From: Symbiodinium natans
Lineage: Eukaryota > Sar > Dinophyceae > Suessiales > Symbiodiniaceae
Assembly (NCBI GenBank): GCA_905221605.1
Contig: CAJNDS010002643.1
Location: forward strand, 56,001 to 120,000
DNA: 64,000 bases
Direction of reading: 5' to 3'
A program made the position numbers and the translations under genes. The number at the start of each line of letters is the position of its first letter. Position 1 is the first letter of the stretch. This document shows, piece after piece, positions 21,439-34,400 of this stretch. The notes beneath the pieces were generated by a model. That model was not told the DNA's origin. It searched no databases and worked only from the letters and a program-made list of their open reading frames with translations.

Positions 21439-23790
21439 AAAAAAACGAACCCTTTGGCGGCCAACGCACGACCGGTCTTGTGCGGAGCCCTTTGCGTACT
21501 CTGTCCCCTAAACCCTAAACCCTCAACCCTCAACCCCTAAACCCTCAACCCTAAACCCTGATTATACGGCCCTCTTTGAACGTTTAGTGCAGGTTGCAAA
21601 GGAGCCAGCAGCCCCTGGTGGGGCGGGGCTACCCATCGACTCTTGAGGTGCAACGCGCGAAATCAACTTGTCTTTGGGGGTTAAAGAGGGTATGGAACCC
21701 AAGGTTCCCTAGTACTCCCTGCCACTCCCTAAGGCTCCCTAATGCCTAGGTACCTACCCCCCATGAATCCCCCTCCCTTAAGAGCCCCATAAACAGCCGC
21801 TGGATCCAGTCTGCGGTCATGACGGGGGTCAGGGTCTAACCTAATCAAGCCCAATGCCCTAACTAGAAGATACCTGGGACGGTCCCCATGGCCCGGCAAA
21901 CATGCAGGCCAAGCGCTTGGATTCCTACCCTAAACCCAAAAACCCTAAACCCCAAAACCCCTCACCCAAAAACCCTAAACCCTAAACCCCAAGCCCAAAA
22001 AACACCTAAACCCGAAACTCTTGTCTCATCGACAATTTGCTCAAGGACCCCCCCCGCCCCTTCAAAACAAGAAGATTCTCTCATGTAAGGGTTATATAGG
22101 GACTATTATCTGTGTTTTTTTGGGGGGGTTCTTAAGCAAATAGTAGTCTTGCACCATTTGCTCAAGAAACCCTATACCCCTAAACCCAACAACAGCCAAA
22201 CCCGAAAATCTTGTCTCATGCACCCTAAACCCTAAACCCTAAACCCTAAACCCTAAACCCTAAACCCTAAACCCCAAACACTCTTCAGATGATCCTCGGG
22301 CTCCCAAGCAGCAAGTTAAAGCAGATGGCACCAAGAAGGGCCCCCTGACCCCTGTTCAGGGCAGCTGGGACATCGGTTAGCCGTGCTAAACCCTAAACCC
22401 TAAACCCTAAACCCTAAACCCTAAACCCTAAACCCTGAACCCTGAACCCTGAATCCTGAACCCTATAAGCCCTAGACCCTTAACCCTCCTTGACCCCAGT
22501 CCCGAGCTCAGAAACGCTGAGAACTTGCGACTCCCCCCGCCTGTACGCTGCGCGGGCGGAGTCCGCGGCGGAGCTAATCTGAACTCACGCCTGGGTAGTA
22601 TGTAATTAGTGTTTAGGGTTCTAGGGTTTAGGGTTAGAGGGTTAGAGGGTTAGAGGGCTAGAGGGTTAGAGGGTTTAGGGTTAGGGTGTAGGGTTTGGAG
22701 TTATAGGGTTGAGAGGGCTTTAAGTGCAAGGTTTCTTTGGGTTATCGGGTTTAGGGTTATAAGGTTCTAGGCTTGTAGGGTCACAAGGCTCAGGGTTTAA
22801 CGTCATAGGTTGTAATGTTTTGGGGTTCAAAGGATGCCCTCTTTAGAGAGAGAGAGAGAGAGAGACAGAGAGAGAGAGAGAGATATATATATATATAACC
22901 CTAAACCCTAAACCCTAAACCCTAAACCCTAAACCCTAAACCCTAACCCTAAACACGCTCACCGGTAGGGATTAATATGCGCACTCACCAATAACCGTAG
23001 TATTTAGACCCTACTTCTTGGGTTTAGGGGTATTTGTTGTGGGGTTTTCGGGCTATGGGAAATAGTACGAATACTAAAAACAAAGGAAAATGGGGATGAC
23101 CTGTGTGGGCAAAAGCCCATAGGATTAGGTTTTGCGGCTTGACGGTTTATGTAGTCCCCAAGCAAGCGATGATTAGGCAAGAGCCACGGACGATTCGGGG
23201 AAGCTTTCTGAATTACACTCCCTCCTGTTGCCAAAGCCCTATGAATCCTACCACAGTATTCGCCTAATGACACCCTACACCCTACACCCTACACCCTACA
23301 CCCTAAACCCTAAACCCTAAACCCTAAACCCTATACATCGGGCGATGGCGCTCAGAGCCACATCCGACGAGCGCGAACGAAGGCGATAAGAAGCCGTATA
23401 GGGTTTAGGGTTTAGGGTTTAGGGTTTAGGGTTTAGGGTTTAGGGTTTGGGGTTTGGGGTTTGGGGTTTAGGGTCTAGGACACCTATGCAAGAGACCCAG
23501 AACCCTCCTCCCCAAAAGAAACATCCAACGACGCCATCGCTGCATTCGTGTCAACTGGTCGCTTCAAAAACCTTATAAGCTGCGATTCGAGGATTCCAGG
23601 CTTTGTAGGGAGCCCTAAACCCTAAACCCTAAACCCTAAACCCTAAACCCTCAACCCTAAACCCTAAACCCTAAACCCTAAACCCGATAGAGTGGACACC
23701 CACACATCGTGTCCCCGGCCATGAGAAGGCGACATTCATCAGGACACCGAAGACCTGGGAACCAGGGGCCGAACTCGGCGCAGCAACGTG
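20700..23790 (-). CDS. Exon-like segments, unidentified gene or 3' end of the TMEM184-like gene
   Basis: Minus-strand open segments: about 24,110-24,010 (YSEAFQSLAPRKISLVAG) just outside this range, about 23,765-23,700 (VFGVLMNVAFSWPGTRCV after TTCCCAG|G), about 23,395-23,340, about 22,600-22,503 (QISSAADSARAAYRRGESQV onward), about 22,385-22,290 (GQGALLGAICFNLLLGSPRI, hydrophobic), about 21,262-21,199 (LLREGIDLLDLEHAKTPQ), 20,903-about 20,853 (AYAAFRKMKKMEKSPAHL after GGCTCAG|G), about 20,790-20,700. The context matches exons elsewhere. They could be cytoplasmic-tail exons of the TMEM184-like gene or a separate gene; no motif decides. Confidence 0.35.
21401..21427. repeat. Poly-C tract followed by poly-A
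   Basis: About 27 C followed by AAAAAAAAATAAAAAAA, preceded by GGGCTCAGAG. No paired element end was seen. Confidence 0.9.
21690..21762. mobile_element. Family F partial copy
   Basis: GGAACCCAAGGTTCCCTAGT, ACTCCCT and CCTAGGTACC match the right half of the element at 2,316-2,458. Confidence 0.65.
22036..22140. mobile_element. Family D inverted-repeat element
   Basis: Ends TTTGCTCAAGGACCCCCC and GGGGGGGTTCTTAAGCAAA. Another TTTGCTCAAGAA end lies just beyond, at about 22,157. G and C runs form part of the ends. Confidence 0.82.
22847..22899 (+). repeat. GA then TA microsatellite joining a CCCTAAA array
   Basis: AGAGAG units pass into ATATAT and then directly into CCCTAAA repeats. Confidence 0.92.
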
Positions 23791-24239
23791 TAGGGCTTAG
23801 GGTTTAGGGTTTGGGGTTAAAGGCTGGGGTTTAGGGTTTACGAGCTCCATAAACCCTACACACACCCTCTGAACATTAGAAATCCTTTCAACCCTAAACC
23901 CTAAACCCTAAGCTCGAAGCCCTAAACCCTAAGCCCTAAGCCCTAAACCCTAAACCCTAATGCCAAACCCGAGGCCCTAAACCCTAAACCCAAACAAAAC
24001 CCAAGTTTGCCGAAGACCGGCGACAAGAGAGATCTTGCGGGGTGCCAAGCTTTGGAAGGCTTCGGAGTACCTATGCACAAGGCTTGGCGTTTAAAGGGGG
24101 TGTTTTAGTGTTTGTTGTCCAGGGTTTAGGGTTTAGGGTTCGGGTTTAGGGTTTAGGGTTTAAGGTTTAGGGAAGTTTTAAGGGGTCCAAACACGATCAT
24201 CTTCAGCTACCATTGGGCCTCAGATGGTTTCGGGCTCAA

Positions 24240-27200
24240 GGGGCATTGAGGCTTCACGCCAGGGCACGATCATCTCCAGTGAAAGGATGAAGTCCTGCAA
24301 GTCAGGCGTCTTAGGGTTTAGGGTTCTTGGGGTTAGGGTTTAGGGTTCTTAGGGATTCGGGCTTAGGGTTTAGGAGATCTAGTCCAACTTCGGTTGATGT
24401 AACTTGGTATACTACCCCAAGAAAGGAGATGCATGTGAGCGTTTGGCGTAAGATGTGTTCAGGATTTGAAAGGTCAGACCTTGGGCATTAGCCATTTGGT
24501 GGCCCAGTAGCCATAGTTAATGGTATTCTGAGGAGTCGGGCCTTCAAACGGGCCACGCTCGCGTGCGAGAAACGAGCCGGGGTGGTGTGAAGAGAAGGTT
24601 CAGGCATGAATCCCCTGGTCAGTGGATGTACTGGCCGCGCAGAGACATCGAGCATTCTTTCCGCTAGTCTTGCATGGGACATCTACACAAGGGGGTTTCC
24701 GAAAACAGGGGTACCCTTTTTGGGGGTCCCTATAAGGGATTCTATTCTATTTGGGCCCTATTTTGGGGAAATACCCATACAACTACCTGATGCATGCAGA
24801 AGGCCGTTCATGTCACAAGCCCGGTGGTGTCGGCACAGCCACGCTGTTCACGAACGAAGAGGGCCAAGCGAGGGCTATGGATTGGACCCTTGTCTATAAA
24901 CCCTAAACCCTAAACCCTAAACCCCAAACCCTAAACCCTGAACCGTATTCTGGCAATGCTTGGGACACCACGTTGCTGGCGAAGGAAGGGCCGACTTGCT
25001 AGGAATTTCGTGAGCTCAATGATATTGCCATTCTCAATATTGAAGTCAGGGTTTAGGGTTTAGGGTTTTGAGGTTTAGGGTCTAGGGTTTAGGGTCTAGG
25101 GTTTAGGGTTTAGGGTTTAGGGTTTTGAGGTTTAGGGTTTAGTGTCTAAGGAGGGACAGCTAGAAGGGACAGCTAGTCTTCTTCCTCGATCTATCTATAT
25201 GTCCCTAATATAGTCCCGATATACCTATGGCAACAGTCCCTACACCCTCAACGCAAATGCAAAACCTTGCGGCACTCTAAGCCCTAGGAACCCTAAACCC
25301 TAAACCCTAAACCCTAAACCCTAAACCCTATGAGCCCTTACATGAGACGCATGAGCCCCGCAATGGTACAAACCCCTCGGACCCTTGAGGTTGCACACCT
25401 TAGGTTTTGGGGGCCCTTTCTCAAAGATCCTCAAGGTAGTAGTATAAGGGCCACATTAGGAGTATAATTAGAGAGAACCTTTAAGGGGCACAACCTTATT
25501 GGCCCTAAACCCTAAACCCTAAACCCTAAACCCTAAACCCTAAACCCTAAACCCTAAACCCTAAACCCTAAACCCTAAACCCTAAACCCTACAGTAAACC
25601 CTAAACCCTAAACGCCCTAAACCCTAAAGCCCTCAGAGGCGGCCTCCCAGCGCGAGGTGCTTCCGGGAAGTGGGGCCAAAGGCCTCGGGCGCAGGCCACG
25701 GCTCGGAGGCTTTAGGTGTACTTGGAGGTTTAGGGTTTAGGGTTTAGGGTTTAGGGTTTAGGGTTTAGGGTTTAGGGTTTAGGGTTTAGGGTTTAGGGTT
25801 TAGGGTTTAGGGTTTAGGGTTTAGGGTTTAGGGTTTGCGGTTTTTTCGGTTTACGGTTTAGGGTTTAGGGTTTGGGGTACTTATAACCCCAAGTATAATG
25901 TACTGCGTCGGTAGCTGATTGAAGGGCCATTTCATCAACAAAAGTTCTCTTAGCAGTTGCGTGCATGAAGAGAGCTTTGCTGAGCATACTTGTTGAAACT
26001 GTTCATCTGAGTTTTTGGTTTTTGGGGATAAGCCCTCTAAGTAGGTTTTCAGTAGACTTATACTTGGGGGTAGAAGCACCCATGAACGTCCAAGTAGAGC
26101 CAGTCATGGCCGCACATCGGGGGTTGCGTAGGGTTCAGGGCTTGTGGTTTCGGGTTTGGGGGGGTTCCTTAAACCCGAAACCCTAAGCCCTAAACCCTAA
26201 ACCCTAAACCCTAAACCCTAAATCCTAAACCCTAAACCCTAAACCCTAAATCCTAAACCCTAAACGGTTTTGTGTTTAGGGTTTAGGGTGTGCAAAAGGG
26301 CCCATCAAGGCTCAGGTTTATGGTTGGGGTTCAATCTAGAGCTTCGGTTTGGAGTACCTTTAACCCTAAACCCAAAACCAAAGCCCGAAACCCTAAACCC
26401 TAAACCCTAAACCCTAAACCCTAAACCCTAAACCCTAAACCCTAAACCCTAAACCCTAAACCCTAAACCCTAAACCCTAAACCCTAAACCCTCCGACTTG
26501 AGATAAGAGGTGCGTTGAGGAGCACTTGCCCATTTCCGTGGTGTTCAGGCTTGAGACTATCGGGTATACGGTTCAGAGTACGGGGTTGAGGGGATTGCGC
26601 TTTCAAGCCCTAAACCCGAAATTTCGGAACCTTAAACCCCTTATGTCGGCGAAGGAAGTAGGGTTCAGGGTTGAACGAAGCCTGCACCCCCAACCCACTA
26701 CAAAGGCCCTACTAAATCAGGTTCCCCTAGGAGAAAAGGTTCGTACTAAGGCTTCAAGGGTACCTAGCCTCTACAGAAGTGGGCCTAAGCCCTAAACTTA
26801 AACCCTAAACCCCAAACCTTAAGAAGCCACCCTAAGCCTGAAAGCCTAAACCCTAATCCCTCAACCCCAAACCTTCAAAACCCACTTTGAACACCAAACC
26901 TTCAAAACCCACTTTGGAGGCTTGTGGTTCCAAGGCGCAACAAGAGTGCCTGCCAGAAGGTCAGGAAGACGATCATCTTCACACCTGGTAGGTGGCTCTT
27001 TGCTTAAGAACCCCACACTCCCCCCCCCCCCACACACATGAAAGATTGCAATCTCCACTTTCCCCTTGTAAGGAACAATGTTTGCTTTTTTTTCTTTATT
27101 TATTTTATTTATTTTTTTTTTGGGGGGGGGTTCTTCAGCAAATGCTAGTACAAGAGCCGACATTCAAGATTGCAATCCCCATTTTCCCCTTGTATCTTTC

Positions 27201-30200
27201 CGATATTAGGGGGCACCTTACTGGGGTTCTTAATATAAGGGAATCCTATTATTTGGGGGGGGGGGGGGGGGGCGGGTCTATTTTGGGAGGTCAGACCCTA
27301 AGCCCCAAACCCCAAACACCCATTCTTGGGGGAGTTCTCCTTGGTAGCCCTGTAACCATATTATCATAAAGGGCACCCTTTTTGGGGTTGGTTACTGTAT
27401 AAGGGGACCTTGAACCCCAAAAAAGTGAAAGGGTACCACTGGGAAACACGAGGGCAGCCCTTGGTCAGTGGGTTTGGGGTTTAGGGTTTAGGGTTTAAGG
27501 GTGTAGGGTTTAGGGTTTAGGGGTTTAGGGTTTAGGGTTTAGGGTTTAGCGTTTAGGGTTTAGGGTTGGGGTTTCTAGGGTTTATTGAGGGCTTATATAG
27601 CTTATGTGGGTTTATGTAGACTTTATATATGGTTTACAGGGTTTAGGGGTGTGTAATAACAACCAGCCTGAAAGGGACAGATGAAATGAGCCCGGCGCGA
27701 ATCCTTAATGAGCTCAGATGACTCCCACCCCCCCCCCACCCCCCCCCCCCCCCCCCACCCCCCCCCCCCCCCCCACCCCCCCCCCCCCCCCACCCCCCCC
27801 CCCCCCCCACCCCCCCCCCCCCCACCCCCCCCCCCCCCACACCCCCCCCCCCCAACCCCCCCCCCCCCCCCACCCCCCCCCCCCCCACCCCCCCACCCCC
27901 CCCCCCCCCGCCTCATTTAGGGATTGGGGTCCCACCCTAAACCCTAAACCCTAAACCCTAAACCCTAAACCCTAAACCCTTGGGGTCCTGTGACACAGTG
28001 GCAAGCTGAGCCCCCCTGCTGACGAACTTCAGGAGTGGCCTCTTGGACTGCAAAGCCTGCAAGGGCTTTGGTAGGGTTTAGGGTTTAGGGTTTAGGGTTT
28101 AGGGTTTAGGGTTTAGGGTTTAGGGTTTAGGGTTTAGGTTTAGGGTTTAGGGTTTAGGGTTTAGGGTTTAGGGTTTAGGGTTTAGGGTTTAGGGTTTAGG
28201 GTTTAGGGTTTAGGGTTTAGGGTTTAGGGTTTAGGGTTTAGGGTTTAGGGTTTAGGGTTTAGGGTTTAGGGTTTAGGGTTTAGGGTTTAGGGTTTAGGGT
28301 TTAGGGTTCAGGGTTTAGGGTTTAGGGTTTAGGGTTTAGGGTTTAGGGTTTGGGTATTTGATTGAGTTTGTTGCAGATGAATCTGTGTGTTAGTACTTAT
28401 GCGCGTGTAGCTTTCCCATTGAGGTGCCTGAGTGCATTGCGGCAGGTTTGGGGCTTTGTCTCACGGGGAAACTTCTGCACTTGGAGAACCCTAAAGGACC
28501 AACAGCACAAAGAGCCTGAAACCTAAACCCTGAACCCCGAACCTGGGCCCCACCCTAAACCCACCCAAAGCCCTACACCCTACACTTGAGGGCTTAGGGC
28601 TGAGTTCTTAGGGTTTAGGGTTTAGGGTTTAGGGTTTAGGGTTTAGGGTTTAGGGTTTAGGGTTTAGGGTTTAGGGTTTAGGGTTTAGGGTTTAGGGTCG
28701 CCCTAAACCCACAAGCGTGTGCAATTTACCGGTTAGGGTTGGGGGGCTCGGGTGGAGGTTCTGCTCCACGAGTTCCCTTCACAGACCTGAAAAACGAAAA
28801 CCCTAAACCCTAAACCCTAAACCCTAAACCCTAAACCCTGAACCCTGAACCCTGAACCCGAAGAAAAACTATCGCTGGCTTTTGGGGCTCGAAGGATGCG
28901 GTCGTCGTGCGCAAAAGGCAGCCCGAAGGCGAACACCCTTTGCCGCCAGTTTCATCCATCGCGGCATGTTCTTGGGTTGGGGCTTGGGGCCACACCCTAC
29001 ACCCTAAGCCCGATTCCCTAAACCCTATAAACTATAAACCCTACACCCCAAACCCTAAACCCTAAACCCTGCAATTTGAGGCGTTGAGGTTTGTAGGGTA
29101 GCCTGGCTCGGCCCCGCTGGCCGCTGGCCTCCTGCTCGTGCGAAGACCAGTAGATCAAGTAGAGGGCCTGTGAGCAAGAAACCCCAAACCCTAAACCCTA
29201 AAACCTAAACCCTAAACCCCAAACCTTGAAACTAGTTTAGGGCTTGGGAATTAAGAGATTAGCCTTGTCTGGAGCCGAACTCCGACCCCCAAAATCCCTA
29301 AACCCTAGACCCGAAACCCTAAACCCTAGCCCTAAACCCTAAACCCTCAACCTTGCAAGTCATAGAGCCCCTTGAACTAGGGTTTGAGAGTTGAGGCTTT
29401 AGGGTTCTAGGCGTGCCGTCAGTTGGACTTCGAGTTTGAGGGTTTAGGACTTTGCTGTAGGGTTGAGGGCTTGGGGTTTGGGGTTTCGGGTTTAGGGTTT
29501 TAGGGTTAGGGTTTAGGAGAAGGACTTAGGGTTGAGGAGCTTGCCCCCTATATATACCCTGCGCCACAAATTGCAGAGTATTAGTTGGGAAAGGCCAGTC
29601 TAGGCATCACATCGTTCCTTTCGGGTTTAGGGCTTACGGTTTAGGGTTCAGGGTTTAAGAAATTTATAGGGTTTAGGGCTCAGAGCTCAGGAATTCAGAT
29701 TCGGTGTTTAAATAGGATGTAGGACCTGTAGCCTAAAGCCAAAACCCTAAACCTAACAAGGAAACCTGGTCAGAAAAAACAGGCCAACGACAAGGAGACA
29801 GCATGGTTTCAGGGTTCCCTACATCGAGCCTGGAGCCTGAAACTTTCAGGCCTCAAAGAGGGTTCAGGATTTCGGGCTTAGGATTTGGGGGTTCAGAGTT
29901 TAGGGTTTAGGGGTTTAGGGTTTAGGTCATTTAGGATTTAGGAGTTTAGGAGTTTAGGGATGTACTCTAGGGAGGTCTAATTTGGTCCGTAGGAATCAAG
30001 CTTGCCAGACCTACATGCGTATTACGGGCCGAGCTGCATCTCCAAGAGGATTCTAGGGTGCGTTTGAGGCTGAGGGTTTCGGGTCTTAGGGCCCAGGGCT
30101 CAATGTTTGGGGTTGGGGGGGTTTAGCCCATTGAGCACAAGAGGCGTAGAGCGCCACGCTATAAGAGATGTTGTAGATGAAGAAGAGCGTCCACTGGTAG

Positions 30201-31458
30201 TACCAGTTCTGGGCGACACCCCTATGTGAAGTAGGATTTGTTATCTACCAGTATCCCCAAAAAGAGCACCCCATGTGTACACCCTCTCATATTAATATGC
30301 ATAATAAGGAGTCTTGGATACACTCACGAAACAGCATATTCATGTCAAAGCACAATGTTGAACAAACCCCACGCTTTCGGGTTTTGGGCTGAAGGAATGA
30401 GTACGGAGGGGCTGGCAACTTCCAACTTGTCAGCATACTTGTTGTATCGACAGTGCCTGCGTGCGCTGGGCGCACTGTGAACAAAAAGAGCTGGGGAGAA
30501 ACTTGAACTTACTGGGCTGGGCTGAGTTTAATGGCTGACCCTCTGGATTGTAAGGAACTGATGGTGCCCAACAAGGTTACAAAGCTCTCGAGACCCCGTG
30601 CCCGAAACCCCGATGGCCACAACCCCCAACCCAAAAATCTGCCCAGCACGTAAGCTGAAAACGTACGCCGGGAGGGCCAGCGCAGCTGGAAACTCCCACT
30701 GTTTTCGGGTGTCAAGGTTGCGGGTGCAGATTCTGAGTGTTTGGGGAAGGGGGGGAGGGATGAAGCTCCGAGCCCAGGGCTCACTTGACCTGGTATCCTC
30801 CTTGGTCGCCCAGTGACCATATCATAGTAAGAGCACCCGTTTTGGGGTTGGTTACTTAATAAGGGAACCCATACCCACAACAAAAGGACACAGGGTGCCA
30901 CCTGGGCTACCAAGCCGCTAAACCCTAGAACTTATAACTTGTAACACATCAATCCCAGGCCTCCCATTAAAACCTGCAGCCGAAGAGATTATTCGTTTCG
31001 ATGCTTAAGTCGCCAAATCGCTGAATCCGAACCTGAAAAATTTCGGACCTAGTGAGACTGTCATTAAGTTTCAACCTGAGAGCCAGCCCGACATCCCTGA
31101 AGACGTCTTACTGATTCGTACTGCGCACCTGACACACAGACAGAATAACACATGCGAAGCATTGCAGCCAGAAAGCGTGGAGCTGTCCACAGGCGTACAC
31201 CACGATGGACACCACCGCCACGACAGGCTTCACCGCCACAAACCTGCAGTGCTCCCTGCTCCAAGTTTACGGTTTAGGGTTTCGGGCTAGGGTTTAGGGT
31301 GTAGGATTTAGGGTTTAGGGCGTAGGGCTAGGGTTTAGGGTTTGGGTGTTAAGGTAGGGGCCCACGCGGACCTGCACGTTGCTCCAGCTGTGGCAGTATG
31401 AGAGAGCTTTCGGTTCCAGACTTACCATCTTGAGAGAAAGATGAGTCTCCCCTCCCTT

Positions 31459-31489
<31 letters not shown>

Positions 31490-34400
31490 CCCCAAACCCT
31501 CTGTACCCCTGCGTACATCCTAAACACAGCCAATTCATGTGGATCAGGTTTGGGTTCGGGGTATCAATTTAAGGTAGGCTCGAAAGGTTATAGGGTTTAG
31601 GTTACAATCGAGCACATGCTGCACGCTCTGGGCGCCATAGCGGGCTTGAAACTCAGCATTCCAAAGCAACATCTTTCTGCTTCGAGCGGCTTCAAATGCG
31701 CGCGTGCGCCAGTATGGGGGTTTCCGAAATTTGGGGTACTGTACCTTATTGGGAACCTTACTACCAGGGAATCCTGCGGATTTGCGGTCTAAACAGGGGT
31801 GCTCTTATTTTCACAAACCCCCAGACGCCAGATCCCGGCAAATGTTCTATCGTGTTGGGCTTGAGGTTGGCCTTCTCTGTATCGCCACTAAATCCCCTAG
31901 CGCGCCATAAGCCCTAAACCCTAAACCTCGTAAACCCCCCCCAAAAGGAAACAAAAACACCCTAAACCCTAAACCCTATACCCTAAACCCTAAACCCCAA
32001 ACAAAAATCCCTAGAAACCGAGGGTCGTGCTGCAAGGCGCCCATCTTGGGCACTCGGATCATCGACCCCGTGGAGATGGGGGGAAGACCTGGGAGTTTAG
32101 GGGGTTTAGGGGTTTAGGGGTTAGGGATTAGGGTTTAGGGAGTTTAGGAGTTTAGGTTTAGGGGGGGGGGGGGGGGTTAAGGGAGCTTCAGGAGCTTAGG
32201 GAGTTTAGGAGTTCATTAGGTTTAGGGGGTTTAGGGAGTTTCGGGAGTTTCGGGAGTTTCGGAGTGTACCATGTTCAAGAGCTTAGGGAGTTTCAGGAGT
32301 TTGGGGAGCCTAGAGCTTGGGAGCTTTTGGAGTTTAGGGCTTGGGGTCTAGGCTAATTCTGGGGCTTAGGTTTCGGGTGTTTAGGGTTTAGCTTGCTTCG
32401 TTTTGTGAGAGGCTGCTGTGACGCAACCTCGAGGGTGTTGTTTTTAGGGTTTAGGGTTTAGGGTTTAGGGTTTAGGGTTTAGGGTTTAGGGTTTAGGTTG
32501 TAGGGTGTAGGGTGTAGGGGTGTAGGGTTTAGGGTATCTCGGGCGGCTGTCGCAGCTTCGCGTGCTTGTGGGCGAGTTGCACCGGTCAAATGCCAGCCTA
32601 GACCCCCGAGACTCCAATACTCCTTAATGAAGGCATATTCGTTAAACCGTATAAGGAACCCTTGGGGATATTCCTGAATCAGGGGTATTGGAGTTCTTGG
32701 GACTAGATGCGCATGCCACATTCAGCAGCCCAACGCAACTTCAACACCCGCTTCCGATAGTTTGGACCAACGCAGCTCGGCATTGAAAGCTTCAAACCCC
32801 AAACCCAAATCAACCTAACCCTAAACCCTAAACCCTAAACCCTAAACCCTAAACCCTAAACCCTAGACCCTAGACCCTAAACCCTAAACACTAAACCCTA
32901 AACACTCAGCAGTCCGAAGCCCTGCATAGAGCTGGAGTGGCGGGGTCCTCCCGCAAGGAAACCCCCCGAAAAGTTGCCAACAACACCTGCGGCCCGGAAC
33001 CCCTGCAGGGTTTAGGGTTTAGGGTTTAGGGTTTAGGGTTTAGGGCCTGTTTAGGGTTTAGGGTTTAGGGTTTAGGGTTTAGGGTTTAGGGTTTAGGGTT
33101 TAGGGTTTAGGGTTTAGGGCTATTTTAGTTAGGGTTCAGGGTTCAGGGTTCAGGCTTCAGGGTTTAGGGTTTAGGGCTATTTTAGTTAGGGTTCAGGGTT
33201 CAGGGTTCAGGGCTCAGGGTTCAGGGTTCAGGGTTCAGGGTTCATGGTTCAGGACTCAGGGTTTAGGGTTTAGGGCTGATTTAGTTATAGTTCAGGGTTT
33301 AGGGTTTAGGGTTTTGGACCCTCAATCCTAAGCTTTGCAGCTTTGCCTTACAAACTCCTTCGGAGTGATTTGTGAGGGGGTAAGTGTTTGCACCTAGGTG
33401 CCAGGGCTTCAACAGGGTTTGAGGGATTTAGTTGTGTTAAATGGGGAAAAGGTGTCGAGGTTGAGTGTGGGGCAACCCTCAACCCTAAACCCCTAACCCC
33501 TAAACCCTAAACCCTAAACCCCTAAACCCAAAACCCAAATTCTCTACGGACTCGTGGAGTCATCAGCCGGGCCCCCCGGCAAAGGTTGCAGGGAAACAGG
33601 TGTGGCACCGCCTGCGACAAGATGCAAACTCCACAGCTCCCTAAACCCTAAACCCGCCCTAAACTCCCCCTAAGGGCCCTAGACCCGAGACCCTAGACCC
33701 CTACACCCCAGACCTTCAGGTCCGCTATCCTGTTCTTGTGGTTCTTAGGGTTCTTAAGCTTAGGGTTTTGGGGTTGTTAGGGCTCTTAAGCTTAGGGTTC
33801 TTAGGGTTCTTAAGGTTCTTGAGCTTAGGATTTTTAGGTAGGGATCTTCGGGCTGAGGCTTCTTAGGGTTTTTTTTTGAGCTTTAGGGTTTAGGGTTTAG
33901 GTTTTAGGGTTTGGGTGGTTTTAGGAATCTTAGGGTTGAGGGTTCTTAGGGTTCTCAGGGTTCTTAGGCTTTAGGCTTTAGGGTTTTAGGGTTTAGGGGT
34001 TTAGGGGTTTAGGGTTTAGGGTTTAGGGGTTTAGAGGTTTAGGGTTTAGGGGGTTCTTAGGGTTCTTAAGGTTTAGGGTCCTTAGGGTTCTTAGCGGCTT
34101 CAGGGTGCTCAGGGCTCTTCGGTTGAGGGTGTGGAAGCCATACAAATGCTCAGAAGCGGTCATGTCATGAGCGGTTTAGGGTTTAGGGTTTAGGGTTTTG
34201 AGCTAACTTGACTTTTTCGGCCTTTTAGAGCTTTACCCAAGTACAGGGTTTAGGTTGGTTGGTTCTTGTAGTAACTGTCGGCAACCCTAAGCCCTAAACC
34301 CCAAACCCTAAACCCTAATTAACCCTAAACCTAAGCCCCAAACCCTAAACCCTCATCCCTGAGCCATAAGGGGAACATCGAGTCCTAAACCCTAAACCCT

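Noticed and set aside
27623-27954. Gly- or Pro-rich frames
   Set aside because: Translations of the C-run/A array.
30509-30913. Minus frame of 134 codons
   Set aside because: Much of it is a family C element inside a TMEM184-like intron; the proven exons lie on either side.
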